Source: Salmonirosea aquatica (GTDB lineage Bacteria; Bacteroidota; Bacteroidia; Cytophagales; Spirosomataceae). Taken from it: a DNA stretch of 64,000 bases. Where the stretch lies: assembly GCF_009296315.1 (NCBI RefSeq), contig NZ_WHLY01000002.1:6360501-6424500 (forward strand), given 5' to 3'. The notes beneath the pieces are model-generated. The model saw only the letters and a list, made by a program, of their open reading frames with translations. It was not told where the DNA came from and searched no databases. Below are positions 44,561 to 52,970 of this stretch, piece by piece. The position numbers and the translations under genes are program-made. Each line of letters starts with the position of its first letter. Position 1 is the stretch's first letter.

Positions 44561-46207
44561 CTACTGCATCACAGCGCGTTTCTGCAAAGAGTAAGCCAAA
44601 GCGGATTCCACAAAATTCACAAACAGGGGGTGAGGGCTCATTACGGTACTTTTTAATTCGGGATGGAACTGAACTCCGATAAAAAACGGATGATTCGGCA
44701 ACTCCATCATCTCCACCAGGTTGTTTTCGGGATTGATGCCCGTGGCTTTCATACCCCCCTCTTCAAAAGCCTTGAGGTAGGCGTTGTTGAACTCGTACCG
44801 GTGGCGGTGCCGCTCAGTAATGCTGGTTTTTCCGTAGATCCGGTGGGCCATCGAATCTTTCTTAATCTTGCACGTATAGGCTCCCAGACGCATGGTACCC
44901 CCTTTATTGGTCACATCCTTCTGGTCATCCATCAGGTTGATCACAGCATGCTTGGCCTCTTTATCCATTTCATAGGAATGCGCTCCTTCAAGCCCCAGCA
45001 CATTACGGGCAAATTCGATCACGGCCATCTGCATACCCAGACAAATCCCAAAGAAGGGAATACCGTTTTCACGTACGTAGCGAATCGCCTCAATTTTACC
45101 CTCGATTCCCCGCTCCCCAAAGCCCGGCGCTACCAGTACTCCATCCAGGTCGGAAAGTTTTTCAATGGCATTTTCCGGCGTAAGCGACTCGGAATGAATC
45201 CATTCGATATGGACCTTACACTCATTGACGGCACCCGCATGAATAAATGATTCGGCGATGGATTTATAGGCATCGTGCAATTCGACGTACTTACCTACCA
45301 GTCCAATCCGGATTGAATCGGTTGGATTTTTAAGCTTGGAAATGAAATCCTTCCACGAATCCAGCTCAGCGTCCTGATCATTGTAAATATCGAGCATATA
45401 CAACGCCCGCTGGTCCAGGCGCTCTTTACGCATGAGCAGGGGTACATCATAGATGGTTTCGGCATCCATGGCTTCGATTACGGAATTAACCTGGACGTTA
45501 CAGAAAAGCGCGATTTTCTTGCGCAGGTCGGTCGGTAGTGGATGTTCGGTGCGGCACACCAGAATATCGGGCTGAATACCCGCTTCCTGCAACATGCGCA
45601 CCGAGTGCTGGGTAGGTTTGGTTTTGAGCTCACCCGCCGACGACAGGTAAGGAATCAGCGTAAGGTGAATAATCAGGGTATCGTTTTCACCCAATTCAAA
45701 CTTGATCTGCCGTACGGCCTCGATGAAAGGCAGCGACTCGATGTCGCCCACACAGCCGCCGATTTCGGTAATGACTACATCATACTCCCCGGTTTCCCCG
45801 AGCAGCATCATGTTTTTCTTGATCTCGTCGGTGATATGGGGTACCACCTGCACGGTGCGGCCCAGAAAATCACCGCGCCGCTCGCGCATGATGACGTTGT
45901 AGTAGATACGGCCCGTGGTGACATTGTTGGCCTGGGAAGTACGGACATTCAGAAAACGCTCGTAGTGCCCCAGGTCGAGATCGGTCTCGGCCCCATCGTC
46001 CGTGACGTAGCACTCCCCGTGTTCGTAGGGATTGAGTGTACCCGGATCTACATTGATGTAGGGATCGAATTTCTGAATGGTGACTGAAAGCCCTCTGGAT
46101 TGCAGTAATTTGGCCAGTGAGGAGGCAATGATACCCTTGCCTAGTGATGAAGTGACGCCGCCCGTAACGAAAATGTACTTAGCGGTCTTTTGCCCGTTAG
46201 AAGCCAT
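44561..46207 (-). CDS. pyrG: CTP synthase
   Basis: A 548-residue enzyme converting UTP to CTP with glutamine. The ATG at 46207 (MASNGQKTAKYIFVTGGV) is chosen over 46243 because a TACCTTTG promoter box overlaps the longer start. The synthase half shows GGVTSSLGKGIIASSLAKLL and ETDLDLGHYERF; the glutamine amidotransferase half has the nucleophile Cys in PFFGICLGMQMAV and the His-Glu pair near the C-terminus (GVQFHPELKS). Length is standard. Confidence 0.97.
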   Translation of the reverse strand: MASNGQKTAKYIFVTGGVTSSLGKGIIASSLAKLLQSRGLSVTIQKFDPYINVDPGTLNPYEHGECYVTDDGAETDLDLGHYERFLNVRTSQANNVTTGRIYYNVIMRERRGDFLGRTVQVVPHITDEIKKNMMLLGETGEYDVVITEIGGCVGDIESLPFIEAVRQIKFELGENDTLIIHLTLIPYLSSAGELKTKPTQHSVRMLQEAGIQPDILVCRTEHPLPTDLRKKIALFCNVQVNSVIEAMDAETIYDVPLLMRKERLDQRALYMLDIYNDQDAELDSWKDFISKLKNPTDSIRIGLVGKYVELHDAYKSIAESFIHAGAVNECKVHIEWIHSESLTPENAIEKLSDLDGVLVAPGFGERGIEGKIEAIRYVRENGIPFFGICLGMQMAVIEFARNVLGLEGAHSYEMDKEAKHAVINLMDDQKDVTNKGGTMRLGAYTCKIKKDSMAHRIYGKTSITERHRHRYEFNNAYLKAFEEGGMKATGINPENNLVEMMELPNHPFFIGVQFHPELKSTVMSPHPLFVNFVESALAYSLQKRAVMQ

Positions 46208-46240
46208 AAGACGTTGCTTTTTTTCTTTGATTACGGGAAA

Positions 46241-46248
46241 CAAAGGTA
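46241..46248 (-). promoter_or_regulatory. candidate -7 box TACCTTTG of pyrG
   Basis: The minus strand has an exact TAnnTTTG match 34 bp before the chosen pyrG start, which argues that the longer frame beginning at 46243 is not translated. Confidence 0.5.
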
Positions 46249-46286
46249 CTAAAAAGCAATGGGCTTTTGGCTATTCGTTTCTGGTT

Positions 46287-47450
46287 TTATGACAAATGAT
46301 CCTTAAAGCTCTCGTACCCATAGCTTCGCACCAGGCGAAAACTTTCGTCGGCTTGCCAGATCCCGATGGAAGGCAGATTCACGCCATTGAAGGTCGTCGT
46401 CTTCACCATCGTGTAGTGAATCATATCTTCAAAAATCAGTTGATCACCTACCGCCAGGGGTTTATCAAACGAATAATCACCCATGAAGTCGCCCGCCAGG
46501 CAAGTCATGCCCCCTAGGCGGTAGGTTGGCTTACCAGCCACAGGTTCGTGGTGAGCCCCTACGATGTAGGGTTTGTAGGGCATTTCGAGCGTGTCGGGCA
46601 TGTGGGCGGCGAAGGAAACGTCCAGCACCGCCACCTGAATGCCCTGACTATCCATGATATCCAGTACCGTAGACACCAGGGTACCTGTCCGCCAGGCAAT
46701 GGCCGAGCCCGGTTCCAGAATCACCTCGAGATCGTATTTTTCCCGAATTCCTCTCACCAACCGCACTAGCCGGGCAATGTCGTAGCCCTCGCGGGTCATC
46801 AGGTGGCCGCCGCCCATGTTGAGCCATTTGGCTTGGTGAAGCAGATCGCCAAATTTGGCTTCCAGCGCGGCCAACGTACGTTCCAGCGTGTCTGAACCAT
46901 TTTCACAGAGGGTATGAAAATGAATTCCCTCCACCCCTTCGGGCAAGGTACCCCCAAATTTATCCCAGGTTTCGCCCAGCCGGGAACCAGGTACACAAGG
47001 ATTGTACATATTGGCTTCCACTTCCGAATATTGCGGATTGACCCGAATCCCCATAGAAATTTTCTGTTCGGGATTTTGGGCATTGTAGTCCCCTACCCGA
47101 TCCTTAAACCGATTGAACTGACTGAGTGTGTTGAATGTAATATGGCTGCTGCGTTGCAGCACCTCGTCGAACTCCCGGTCCAAATAGGCCGGAATGTAGG
47201 TGTGCGCTTTGACGCCCAGAAAATCGTTGATCAGTTTTATTTCGTTCAGCGAACTCGCTGTGGCCCCACTCAGGTACTCCCCCACGATCGGAAAAACACT
47301 ATACATGGAAAAGGCCTTCAACGCCAGAATGATGGTACAGCCTGCCTCCTTCTGCACGCGGTCGATAAGTTCCAGATTGGCGCGGAGCAGTTTTTCGTCC
47401 AGTACGTAACAAGGGGAAGGTACTTTGGTATAATCGATGGACGGCTTCAT
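46287..47450 (-). CDS. nspC: carboxynorspermidine decarboxylase
   Basis: A 387-residue PLP enzyme of the alanine racemase/group IV decarboxylase fold that completes the alternative spermidine or norspermidine pathway. The ATG at 47450 (MKPSIDYTKVPSPCYVLDE) is chosen over 47540, which would add a repeat-derived leader. The cofactor Lys45 lies in ILALKAFS; HFHTLCEN, WLNMGGGH, EPGSAIAW and GMTCLAGDFMGDY are active-site blocks. The partner carboxynorspermidine dehydrogenase is not in the window. A 20-bp inverted repeat flanks the divergent promoter region. Confidence 0.93.
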   Translation of the reverse strand: MKPSIDYTKVPSPCYVLDEKLLRANLELIDRVQKEAGCTIILALKAFSMYSVFPIVGEYLSGATASSLNEIKLINDFLGVKAHTYIPAYLDREFDEVLQRSSHITFNTLSQFNRFKDRVGDYNAQNPEQKISMGIRVNPQYSEVEANMYNPCVPGSRLGETWDKFGGTLPEGVEGIHFHTLCENGSDTLERTLAALEAKFGDLLHQAKWLNMGGGHLMTREGYDIARLVRLVRGIREKYDLEVILEPGSAIAWRTGTLVSTVLDIMDSQGIQVAVLDVSFAAHMPDTLEMPYKPYIVGAHHEPVAGKPTYRLGGMTCLAGDFMGDYSFDKPLAVGDQLIFEDMIHYTMVKTTTFNGVNLPSIGIWQADESFRLVRSYGYESFKDHLS

Positions 47451-47451
47451 T

Positions 47452-47625
47452 AGATAGGAGATATGAATTATTAGATATTTATGAGAATCGCTCGTAGCCA
47501 ATAAGAGTTTTCCTGAAATAGGAAGGTACCAGCTATTCAAACCAAGAAGCAGAATTAGCTACTTTTGTTGCAAAAATAGCCGCCGATCGTGACCTAACCT
47601 ATCTCATAATTCATATCTCCTATCT
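47452..47625. repeat. 20-bp inverted repeat flanking divergent promoters
   Basis: AGATAGGAGATATGAATTAT at 47452-47471 is an exact reverse complement of the 20 bp at 47606-47625. One copy ends 2 bp before the nspC start, the other 14 bp before the exonuclease start. The arms belong to a family of TCATATCTCC-type words. Confidence 0.85.
47560..47567 (+). promoter_or_regulatory. candidate -7 box TACTTTTG of exonuclease gene
   Basis: An exact TAnnTTTG match 73 bp before the start at 47640, between the arms of the 20-bp inverted repeat. No -33 TTTG is evident. Confidence 0.4.
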
Positions 47626-47639
47626 CATATCTACAAAAA

Positions 47640-48224
47640 ATGCCTTTCCTTGTCCTCGATATTGAAATGACGGGCCCCGAGCCCGGCTGGAATGAAATCA
47701 TCCAATTGGGCGCCGAACTCTTTGACGATCAATGGAACGCCCTGGGTACCTACCTGCAGAATGTGTATCCCGAAAATGAGGAAGCCTTTACGGCCAAATC
47801 GGAAGAAGTGCATGGTCTTTCGCTGGACGATCTGGAAGACGCTCCAATGATTTACGATGTGATTCCCGAATTTGAAAAATGGATCAAGTCCAAAACCAAC
47901 GGCGGGCCGCTTTCCAAAGTAATCATCTGCGGTCAGAGCGTGATATATGACATCAATTTCTTACGCTTTGCCTACCGGAACGAGAAAATGCACTGGCCCT
48001 ATAACAACAAAATGCTGGATCTGCACACGGTTTCCTACCTGTATTTTATGATATTGGAAAAGAACGGCATCTCGGTACCCCGGTCCCTGAGCCTAGGGGC
48101 GGTATCGGGCTTTTTTGGATTTGAGCGTGAAGAGGATACCCACAATGCCCTGGAAGACGCTCAGTTGACCGCCCGGTGTTTCAAGGCAATTTTCACCAAG
48201 CTCAAGGACGTAAAAATGGCTTAA
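47640..48224 (+). CDS. DEDDh 3'-5' exonuclease
   Basis: A 194-residue exonuclease of the DEDDh (RNase T/DnaQ-like) family. All acidic ligands are present: Asp7 and Glu9 in VLDIEMTG, Asp104 in VIYDINFLRFA, and His168 and Asp173 in THNALEDAQL. It removes nucleotides from DNA or RNA 3' ends with two metal ions. No extra domain is attached, so the exact substrate is open. Divergent from nspC; the bestrophin gene follows 5 bp after its stop. Confidence 0.88.
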   Translation: MPFLVLDIEMTGPEPGWNEIIQLGAELFDDQWNALGTYLQNVYPENEEAFTAKSEEVHGLSLDDLEDAPMIYDVIPEFEKWIKSKTNGGPLSKVIICGQSVIYDINFLRFAYRNEKMHWPYNNKMLDLHTVSYLYFMILEKNGISVPRSLSLGAVSGFFGFEREEDTHNALEDAQLTARCFKAIFTKLKDVKMA

Positions 48225-48229
48225 AACCT

Positions 48230-49126
48230 ATGGTTGATTACAATCCCAAGGAGTGGTTCCGGTTCATTTTCTTTTTCCCGCGGGCCGATACGGTACGCAA
48301 GCTTCTGCCGCTGCTGATTTCGATCGGGGTATATGCTACCCTGCTCGCCTATCTCATCATCGACTATTGGAAAATCGGCCAAAATTCGGATTTAAAAAAT
48401 GTCTCCCTGATGCATTCGCTGTTGGGGTTCGTCATTTCATTACTGCTGGTATTCCGAACGAACACCGCCTATGACCGCTGGTGGGAAGGCCGTAAGCAAT
48501 GGGGTACCCTGGTCAATATCAGCCGCAACCTGGCTTTGAAAATGGATGCGCTGCTGGATGAAAACGATCGGGAAAACAGAACCTATTTTCACGCTACCAT
48601 ACCCAATTTCGCTTTTTCGCTCAAAAACCATTTGCGGAAGAAGTACCTGCCCTCAGAGTTTGAAGATAGTGCCGCTTTTCCGCTTAGTGCGATCCAAAGC
48701 CAGGAGCACGTCCCGTTGCAATTTTCATCGGCAATTTCAAAGAAAGTCATTCAACTGCAAAAGAAAGGGGTACTTCTGCCGGAACACCTGCTGCTGATCA
48801 AGCCCGAACTCGAAGCCTTCATGAATATCTGCGGGGCCTGCGAGCGCATCAAGAATACGCCGATCCCCTTCTCATACAGCTCGTTTCTCAAAAAATTCAT
48901 CTTCACATACTGCATAACCCTACCCCTCGGCTTCGTATTCAGCCTGCACTATCTGGTGGTACCTTTTGTTATGTTCGTTTTTTACATCCTGGGTAGCCTG
49001 GAAGTCATTGCCGAAGAAATTGAAGATCCGTTCGGAACGGATGCGAACGATCTGCCGACTGATACGATTTGCCGTACCATCCGCACGTCGATCCAGCAAT
49101 TGCTCAATGAGGTACCTAATCAATAA
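48230..49126 (+). CDS. bestrophin-family ion channel
   Basis: A 298-residue inner-membrane protein of the bestrophin/UPF0187 family. The ATG at 48230 (MVDYNPKEWFRFIFFFP) is preferred to 48176, which lies in the preceding gene. Helices appear at about 23-45 (LLPLLISIGVYATLLAYLII), 55-75 and 215-260, with the family signatures FRTNTAYDRWWEGRKQWG and EEIEDPFGTDANDLP. Bacterial homologues conduct cations or anions as pentamers. Its stop overlaps the convergent GH113 gene by 7 bp. Confidence 0.88.
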   Translation: MVDYNPKEWFRFIFFFPRADTVRKLLPLLISIGVYATLLAYLIIDYWKIGQNSDLKNVSLMHSLLGFVISLLLVFRTNTAYDRWWEGRKQWGTLVNISRNLALKMDALLDENDRENRTYFHATIPNFAFSLKNHLRKKYLPSEFEDSAAFPLSAIQSQEHVPLQFSSAISKKVIQLQKKGVLLPEHLLLIKPELEAFMNICGACERIKNTPIPFSYSSFLKKFIFTYCITLPLGFVFSLHYLVVPFVMFVFYILGSLEVIAEEIEDPFGTDANDLPTDTICRTIRTSIQQLLNEVPNQ

Positions 49127-50159
49127 GTGGTTTTTCCATAGTACTCTCCCATCACAACCTGCGCCTGTTTGTTTTGGGGTGAAAAAGGATCACGAGCCCG
49201 GTCGCCGCTCCGCAGATTGGGAAACCACTTCCAGGCAAAACCCCCGGCCATCCAGTCACTGGTCCACACTTCGCCAAACAGTACTTCGTAGGCTCTGGCC
49301 TGCAGTGCTTCATTCTCGGCAGCACCGCGTTCGGATTCCCAGGGACGCCGGGTGGCGTAGTCGCTGCTTGTATAGCCATATTCGGTGAACAGAATCGGCT
49401 TTTGCACTTTGGCCGCTAACTTCGCCATGGCTTTGAGGTGTTTCTGCCACCCTTTTTTCAGTTCCGGCAAGTCGGGGACTGCTCCTCTGAAAGGGGGAAG
49501 TACGCGTCGATGCCTATGAAATCCAGCTCCTGCCAGAAAGGTACCTCCTGGTACACATCCCAGTTTTCGGCATAGGTGAGCTGCCCTTTATAGATTTTCT
49601 TAATGTCCCGGATAATCTGGAACCAGAACTGCGGGCGTTTCTTCACGAAGGTTTGCATTTCGGTACCAATGCAATACAGTTCGACATGCGTGGTATCGGC
49701 AATACGGGCAAAATTCAAAAGATATTCTCCGTACCCTTTTTCAAAAGTCTTCCAGTCTTCCTCGTTGGTCAGGTCGTAGTGCCCCGTGAAAGTACCGTGC
49801 CCAATCCACATATGCGGCTTCAGCATCACTTTCAGCCCTTGGGCGTGGGCCATCTGCACGCAGTGCGCCACTCCCAGGGGCGATTCACCCCACCATTTCC
49901 ACTGGTTGTTTTTACCGTATACAAAATTGGGGGTACCTCCCTCGGTAAAACCATAGGGCATCAGGGCTACCCATTCGGCGTTAATTTGTTTGACCGGCAC
50001 ATAGGTGGTATCGGCCAGCGAATCACGCGGAGCCACGAACGAGACGCCTTTTATTTTTGCCCCATTATAGCGGTAGGGCTTGTCCGATGAGACCGATGAG
50101 CAGGAAATAAAATTTCCTGCCAAAATACTGATCCAAATGGTAACAATCAGGTGATTCAT
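49120..50159 (-). pseudogene. frameshifted GH113-like glycosidase lipoprotein
   Basis: Two overlapping frames encode one GH113 beta-mannanase-like enzyme. The first, from the ATG at 50159, has a lipoprotein signal (lipobox NFISC) and the acid/base Glu in CIGTEMQTF, then stops after DAYFPLSEEQSPT. The second (49470 to 49120) begins inside LPELKKGWQKH and holds the nucleophile Glu in ILFTEYGYTS. One extra base in the four-G run at 49474-49477 would join them through SPDLPELKK. As read, the nucleophile is lost, so the product would be inactive. Assembly error, slippage or true decay cannot be told apart here. Confidence 0.78.
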
Positions 50160-50508
50160 AAAACGTACGGCCACGAGGATACTTGATTTGGGATAGGAAA
50201 TCAGTCTATCTGCTTTCATTGCAGATATCAAGATTGCAAAAAATTTTCAAGCTCTAAAATTTACCTTTTTTCAAATAACACTTTCATAAAAGGGTCATTT
50301 TCTCTTATTTTTTGCAAAAACGCAATAAAGTAGTTTGCAAAACAACAGTTTCAGTCGGAAAAATGGATAATATTCTGTATATTATCACTAAATCATCACG
50401 AATCCAACTAATATTCCGAATTTGATTATAATATAAAATTATATTTTATTTGACCTCGGGCCAATTATAGTATAATGGCCTAACAACTCACCTAATCAAC
50501 ATACAAAC
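50160..50508. other. 349-bp AT-rich intergenic region with candidate promoter
   Basis: No gene is seen. The stretch is very AT-rich. TTTG at 50421-50424 and TTTATTTG at 50445-50452, 20 bp apart, resemble the Bacteroidota promoter with one mismatch, 57 bp before the secreted protein start at 50509. There is no GGTACC. Confidence 0.4.
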
Positions 50509-50925
50509 ATGAAAAAGCTACTATATAGCGCCTTAGCGGTCGCAACATTTCTATTTATCGCCAATACCGTATCGGCCCAGAGCAATACAATAGTCGATCC
50601 CGGCTATTCGGTAAACAACTATAAGCATCCCAATAAAGCAAAAAAGGCCAAAGCCATGCAGGCTGCTCCGGAAGGAACGGCAGCCAATGCCATTGTGGAG
50701 CCTCGCCGGGGCAATCGCTTTAGTCACACACCGAAATATGCATCCCGGCCAGGCTCTCGCGTCTTGTTGGGAACAGAATCGGGCCGGGAAGTATACCTGA
50801 ACCCATTCCATTCACCGCACCACTACAAAACTCCCGGCAGTACCGTAATGCCTGAGACAGCTGAAAAGCGATATGCAATAAAACAGACTCCAGCTCGTCA
50901 GGATAGCACCATGCGGCTTGACTGA
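50509..50925 (+). CDS. small secreted protein with three degenerate repeats
   Basis: A 138-residue exported protein of unknown function. The signal peptide ends at TVSAQ (residue 24). The mature part shows three loose repeats: IVDPGYSVNNYKHPNKAKKA, IVEPRRGNRFSHTPKYASRP and VYLNPFHSPHHYKTPGST, each with a His/Tyr-Lys-x-Pro core and many basic residues. Low complexity and a high Pro/His/Lys content suggest an unstructured envelope or surface protein. A GC-rich hairpin follows its stop. Confidence 0.6.
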   Translation: MKKLLYSALAVATFLFIANTVSAQSNTIVDPGYSVNNYKHPNKAKKAKAMQAAPEGTAANAIVEPRRGNRFSHTPKYASRPGSRVLLGTESGREVYLNPFHSPHHYKTPGSTVMPETAEKRYAIKQTPARQDSTMRLD

Positions 50926-50966
50926 AGTAGTGTTTCAAACACTTTGGAGGAGGTTCATGTATTGTA

Positions 50967-50998
50967 GCAGCGCCCGGCCAATTCTGGCCGGGCGCTGC
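50967..50998. terminator. GC-rich hairpin between convergent genes
   Basis: GCAGCGCCCGGCCA (50967-50980) and TGGCCGGGCGCTGC (50985-50998) form a perfect 14-bp stem with an ATTC loop, between the small secreted protein and the convergent isomerase-like gene. There is no U-tract on either side, so it may block transcription from both sides or have another role. Confidence 0.6.
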
Positions 50999-51012
50999 CG
51001 TTATAAGGGCAT

Positions 51013-51933
51013 TTATCCCAAAAACTGGCTCACGTAATTGCGGCTTGTCAGGATCGCCGACTTCACATCGGTTATATTGGTTTCGTAGGCTTTATCCTCT
51101 ACCTCGATCACCACGGGCCCCCGGTAGCGCACGTCGGTGAGTGCGGCGAAGAAATCGCGCCATCGCACGTCGCCCAGTCCGGGCAGTTTGGGCGAATGAT
51201 ATTCCAATGGATTGGCCATGATGCCCACCTGATCCAGCTTATCCTTATACACTTTCACATCTTTCAGGTGAATGTGGTGCAGCCGCTCCCGGAACTGGTA
51301 GATAGGCTTGATCTCATCCATCATTTGCCAGATCATATGCGAGGGGTCGTAGTTCAATCCGAACGCCCGGCTAGGGATAATCTCAAACATCCGGTTCCAG
51401 ACCGCTGGGCTGATCGCCAGATTTTTACCGCCCGGCCATTCGTCGTTCGTAAAGAACATGGGGCAATTCTCAATGGCCAGCTTGATGTTATTATCCTCGG
51501 CTACCTTCACGATGCCCGGCCATACCTCGGCAAAGGTCTTGAGATTGTCAGTAATGTTTTTGGCCGGGTCACGGCCTACAAAGGTTGTTACTGTGGGTAC
51601 CCCAAGCTTGGCCGCTCCCCGGATCACTTCTTTGATATGCTCCACAAAATAACTCGCTTTTTTCGGTTCCGGATCAAGCGGATTGGGATAGTACCCCAGC
51701 GCCGAAATGCCCACATTGGCCGTGCGCAGCGTGTGCCGAATGTCCTTTACTTTTGAACCGTCGAGTTTCATTACGTCGATGTGCGATACTCCCGCGTAGC
51801 GCCGGGCGTCTGCATTATCCTTGGGCCAGCACATGACCTCCACACAACCGAAACCATGCTGAGCCGCGAAATCGACCATATGCTCGAAACTGAAATCGGC
51901 GAGTATAGCGCTGTTGAAACCTAGTTGAAACAT
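51013..51933 (-). CDS. sugar-phosphate isomerase/epimerase-like TIM barrel
   Basis: A 306-residue TIM-barrel protein of the xylose isomerase-like/IolE group. The ATG at 51933 (MFQLGFNSAILADFSFE) is chosen because homologues start there; the longer frame to 52008 adds a non-conserved leader. Metal-binding acids and histidines appear in LAIENCPMFFTNDEW, LNYDPSHMIWQ, HIHLKDVKVY and VVIEVEDKAYE. The family isomerises or epimerises sugars and inositols. Substrate unknown. It is divergent from the coiled-coil module. Confidence 0.85.
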   Translation of the reverse strand: MFQLGFNSAILADFSFEHMVDFAAQHGFGCVEVMCWPKDNADARRYAGVSHIDVMKLDGSKVKDIRHTLRTANVGISALGYYPNPLDPEPKKASYFVEHIKEVIRGAAKLGVPTVTTFVGRDPAKNITDNLKTFAEVWPGIVKVAEDNNIKLAIENCPMFFTNDEWPGGKNLAISPAVWNRMFEIIPSRAFGLNYDPSHMIWQMMDEIKPIYQFRERLHHIHLKDVKVYKDKLDQVGIMANPLEYHSPKLPGLGDVRWRDFFAALTDVRYRGPVVIEVEDKAYETNITDVKSAILTSRNYVSQFLG

Positions 51934-52165
51934 GCCGTTGAGAAGATTAGGTTGAAAAACCGTCCATTTTTTACAAGGGATCATCAGACCCCGCAACCGC
52001 TCATCCAAATCGGATATTGAAAAATCCTCGCAGGTTTAGTAATATTGACATACCAAAACAACGCTGGAGCAGGGAAAGACGGGGTAAATATACTCCCCTT
52101 CCTTTTGGAAGCAAAAGCGAACCGACTGGTTATTTACTTACCATTACGCCTAAACCACTACTAAA

Positions 52166-52846
52166 ATGCCTGAATCTGAAAAGAGTTTGGGAGATAAACT
52201 GCTGGGCTTTTTTATTAAGGATCCAGAAGGCAAATCCCCTACCCCTACCCCTTCCGAGCCAATTGCTCCGGCAGTCCCTCCGGCACAGACCCCGAATGTC
52301 GTCAATGCGGCGGGTACCGCCGAGGTAGACCGCAAGTTTGTGGAACATTTTGTCGAGCTACTCGAAAAAGCCAACCTACCTGGCCCCGACTACTTTGAAT
52401 TCAAACAAGCCCTGAAAAGCATGGAAGGATTGGGGTTGAGCGAAGAAAAACAGTACCAGGCCTCCTGGGCTAGCTTCAAGGCCATGGCTCAGGGTGTTCG
52501 GGATACTTCGATCCTGTCCACTTCCGCCAACCAGTATGTGGGTGTGCTGGATCGTGACCGGACCAGCTTTCTGAAAGATGTGGAAAAAGCGATCAGCGAC
52601 CGCGTAGGCAGCCTCAATCAGGAGCTCAACAAGTTGCAGGAGGACAATAAAACCTATGCCCGGCAGATCGTGGAGTTGCAGGAAAAAATCAACGCCAACA
52701 ACGGACGGCTGGAGAAGATCAATGGCGATATTCAGGAACAAAGCGCGAAAATCAACGCCAATCGCGATAGTTACGACATCACCTACCATAGCATGGTGGA
52801 GCAGATCAATTCTGATTTGGCAAAGATTAAGAAATATTTGAACTAG
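52166..52846 (+). CDS. soluble coiled-coil protein, first gene of envelope module
   Basis: A 226-residue protein with no signal peptide or membrane helix. A Pro/Thr-rich linker (about 22-50) is followed by a helical domain (about 50-130) and a long coiled coil (about 145-215; NQELNKLQEDNKTYARQIVE, LQEKINANNGRLEKINGDIQ). Not recognised as a named family. It is the first of four same-strand genes and likely a cytoplasmic partner of the membrane coiled-coil protein, inferred from layout only. The gap to the next gene is 124 bp. Confidence 0.6.
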   Translation: MPESEKSLGDKLLGFFIKDPEGKSPTPTPSEPIAPAVPPAQTPNVVNAAGTAEVDRKFVEHFVELLEKANLPGPDYFEFKQALKSMEGLGLSEEKQYQASWASFKAMAQGVRDTSILSTSANQYVGVLDRDRTSFLKDVEKAISDRVGSLNQELNKLQEDNKTYARQIVELQEKINANNGRLEKINGDIQEQSAKINANRDSYDITYHSMVEQINSDLAKIKKYLN

Positions 52847-52970
52847 ATTTTATGAGTGTATGAGTTGAAAGGTTTACGAGTCAGAAAAAGACTTTTATAC
52901 CCTAGCACTTGGACTCCTACACTCCCAATCCGCAAGAGCGGACCCTTTATACACTTTAAACTCCAAAACA

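Noticed and set aside
46208-46243. Longer N-terminus for pyrG
   Set aside because: A TACCTTTG promoter box overlaps the upstream ATG, and the shorter start gives the family N-terminus.
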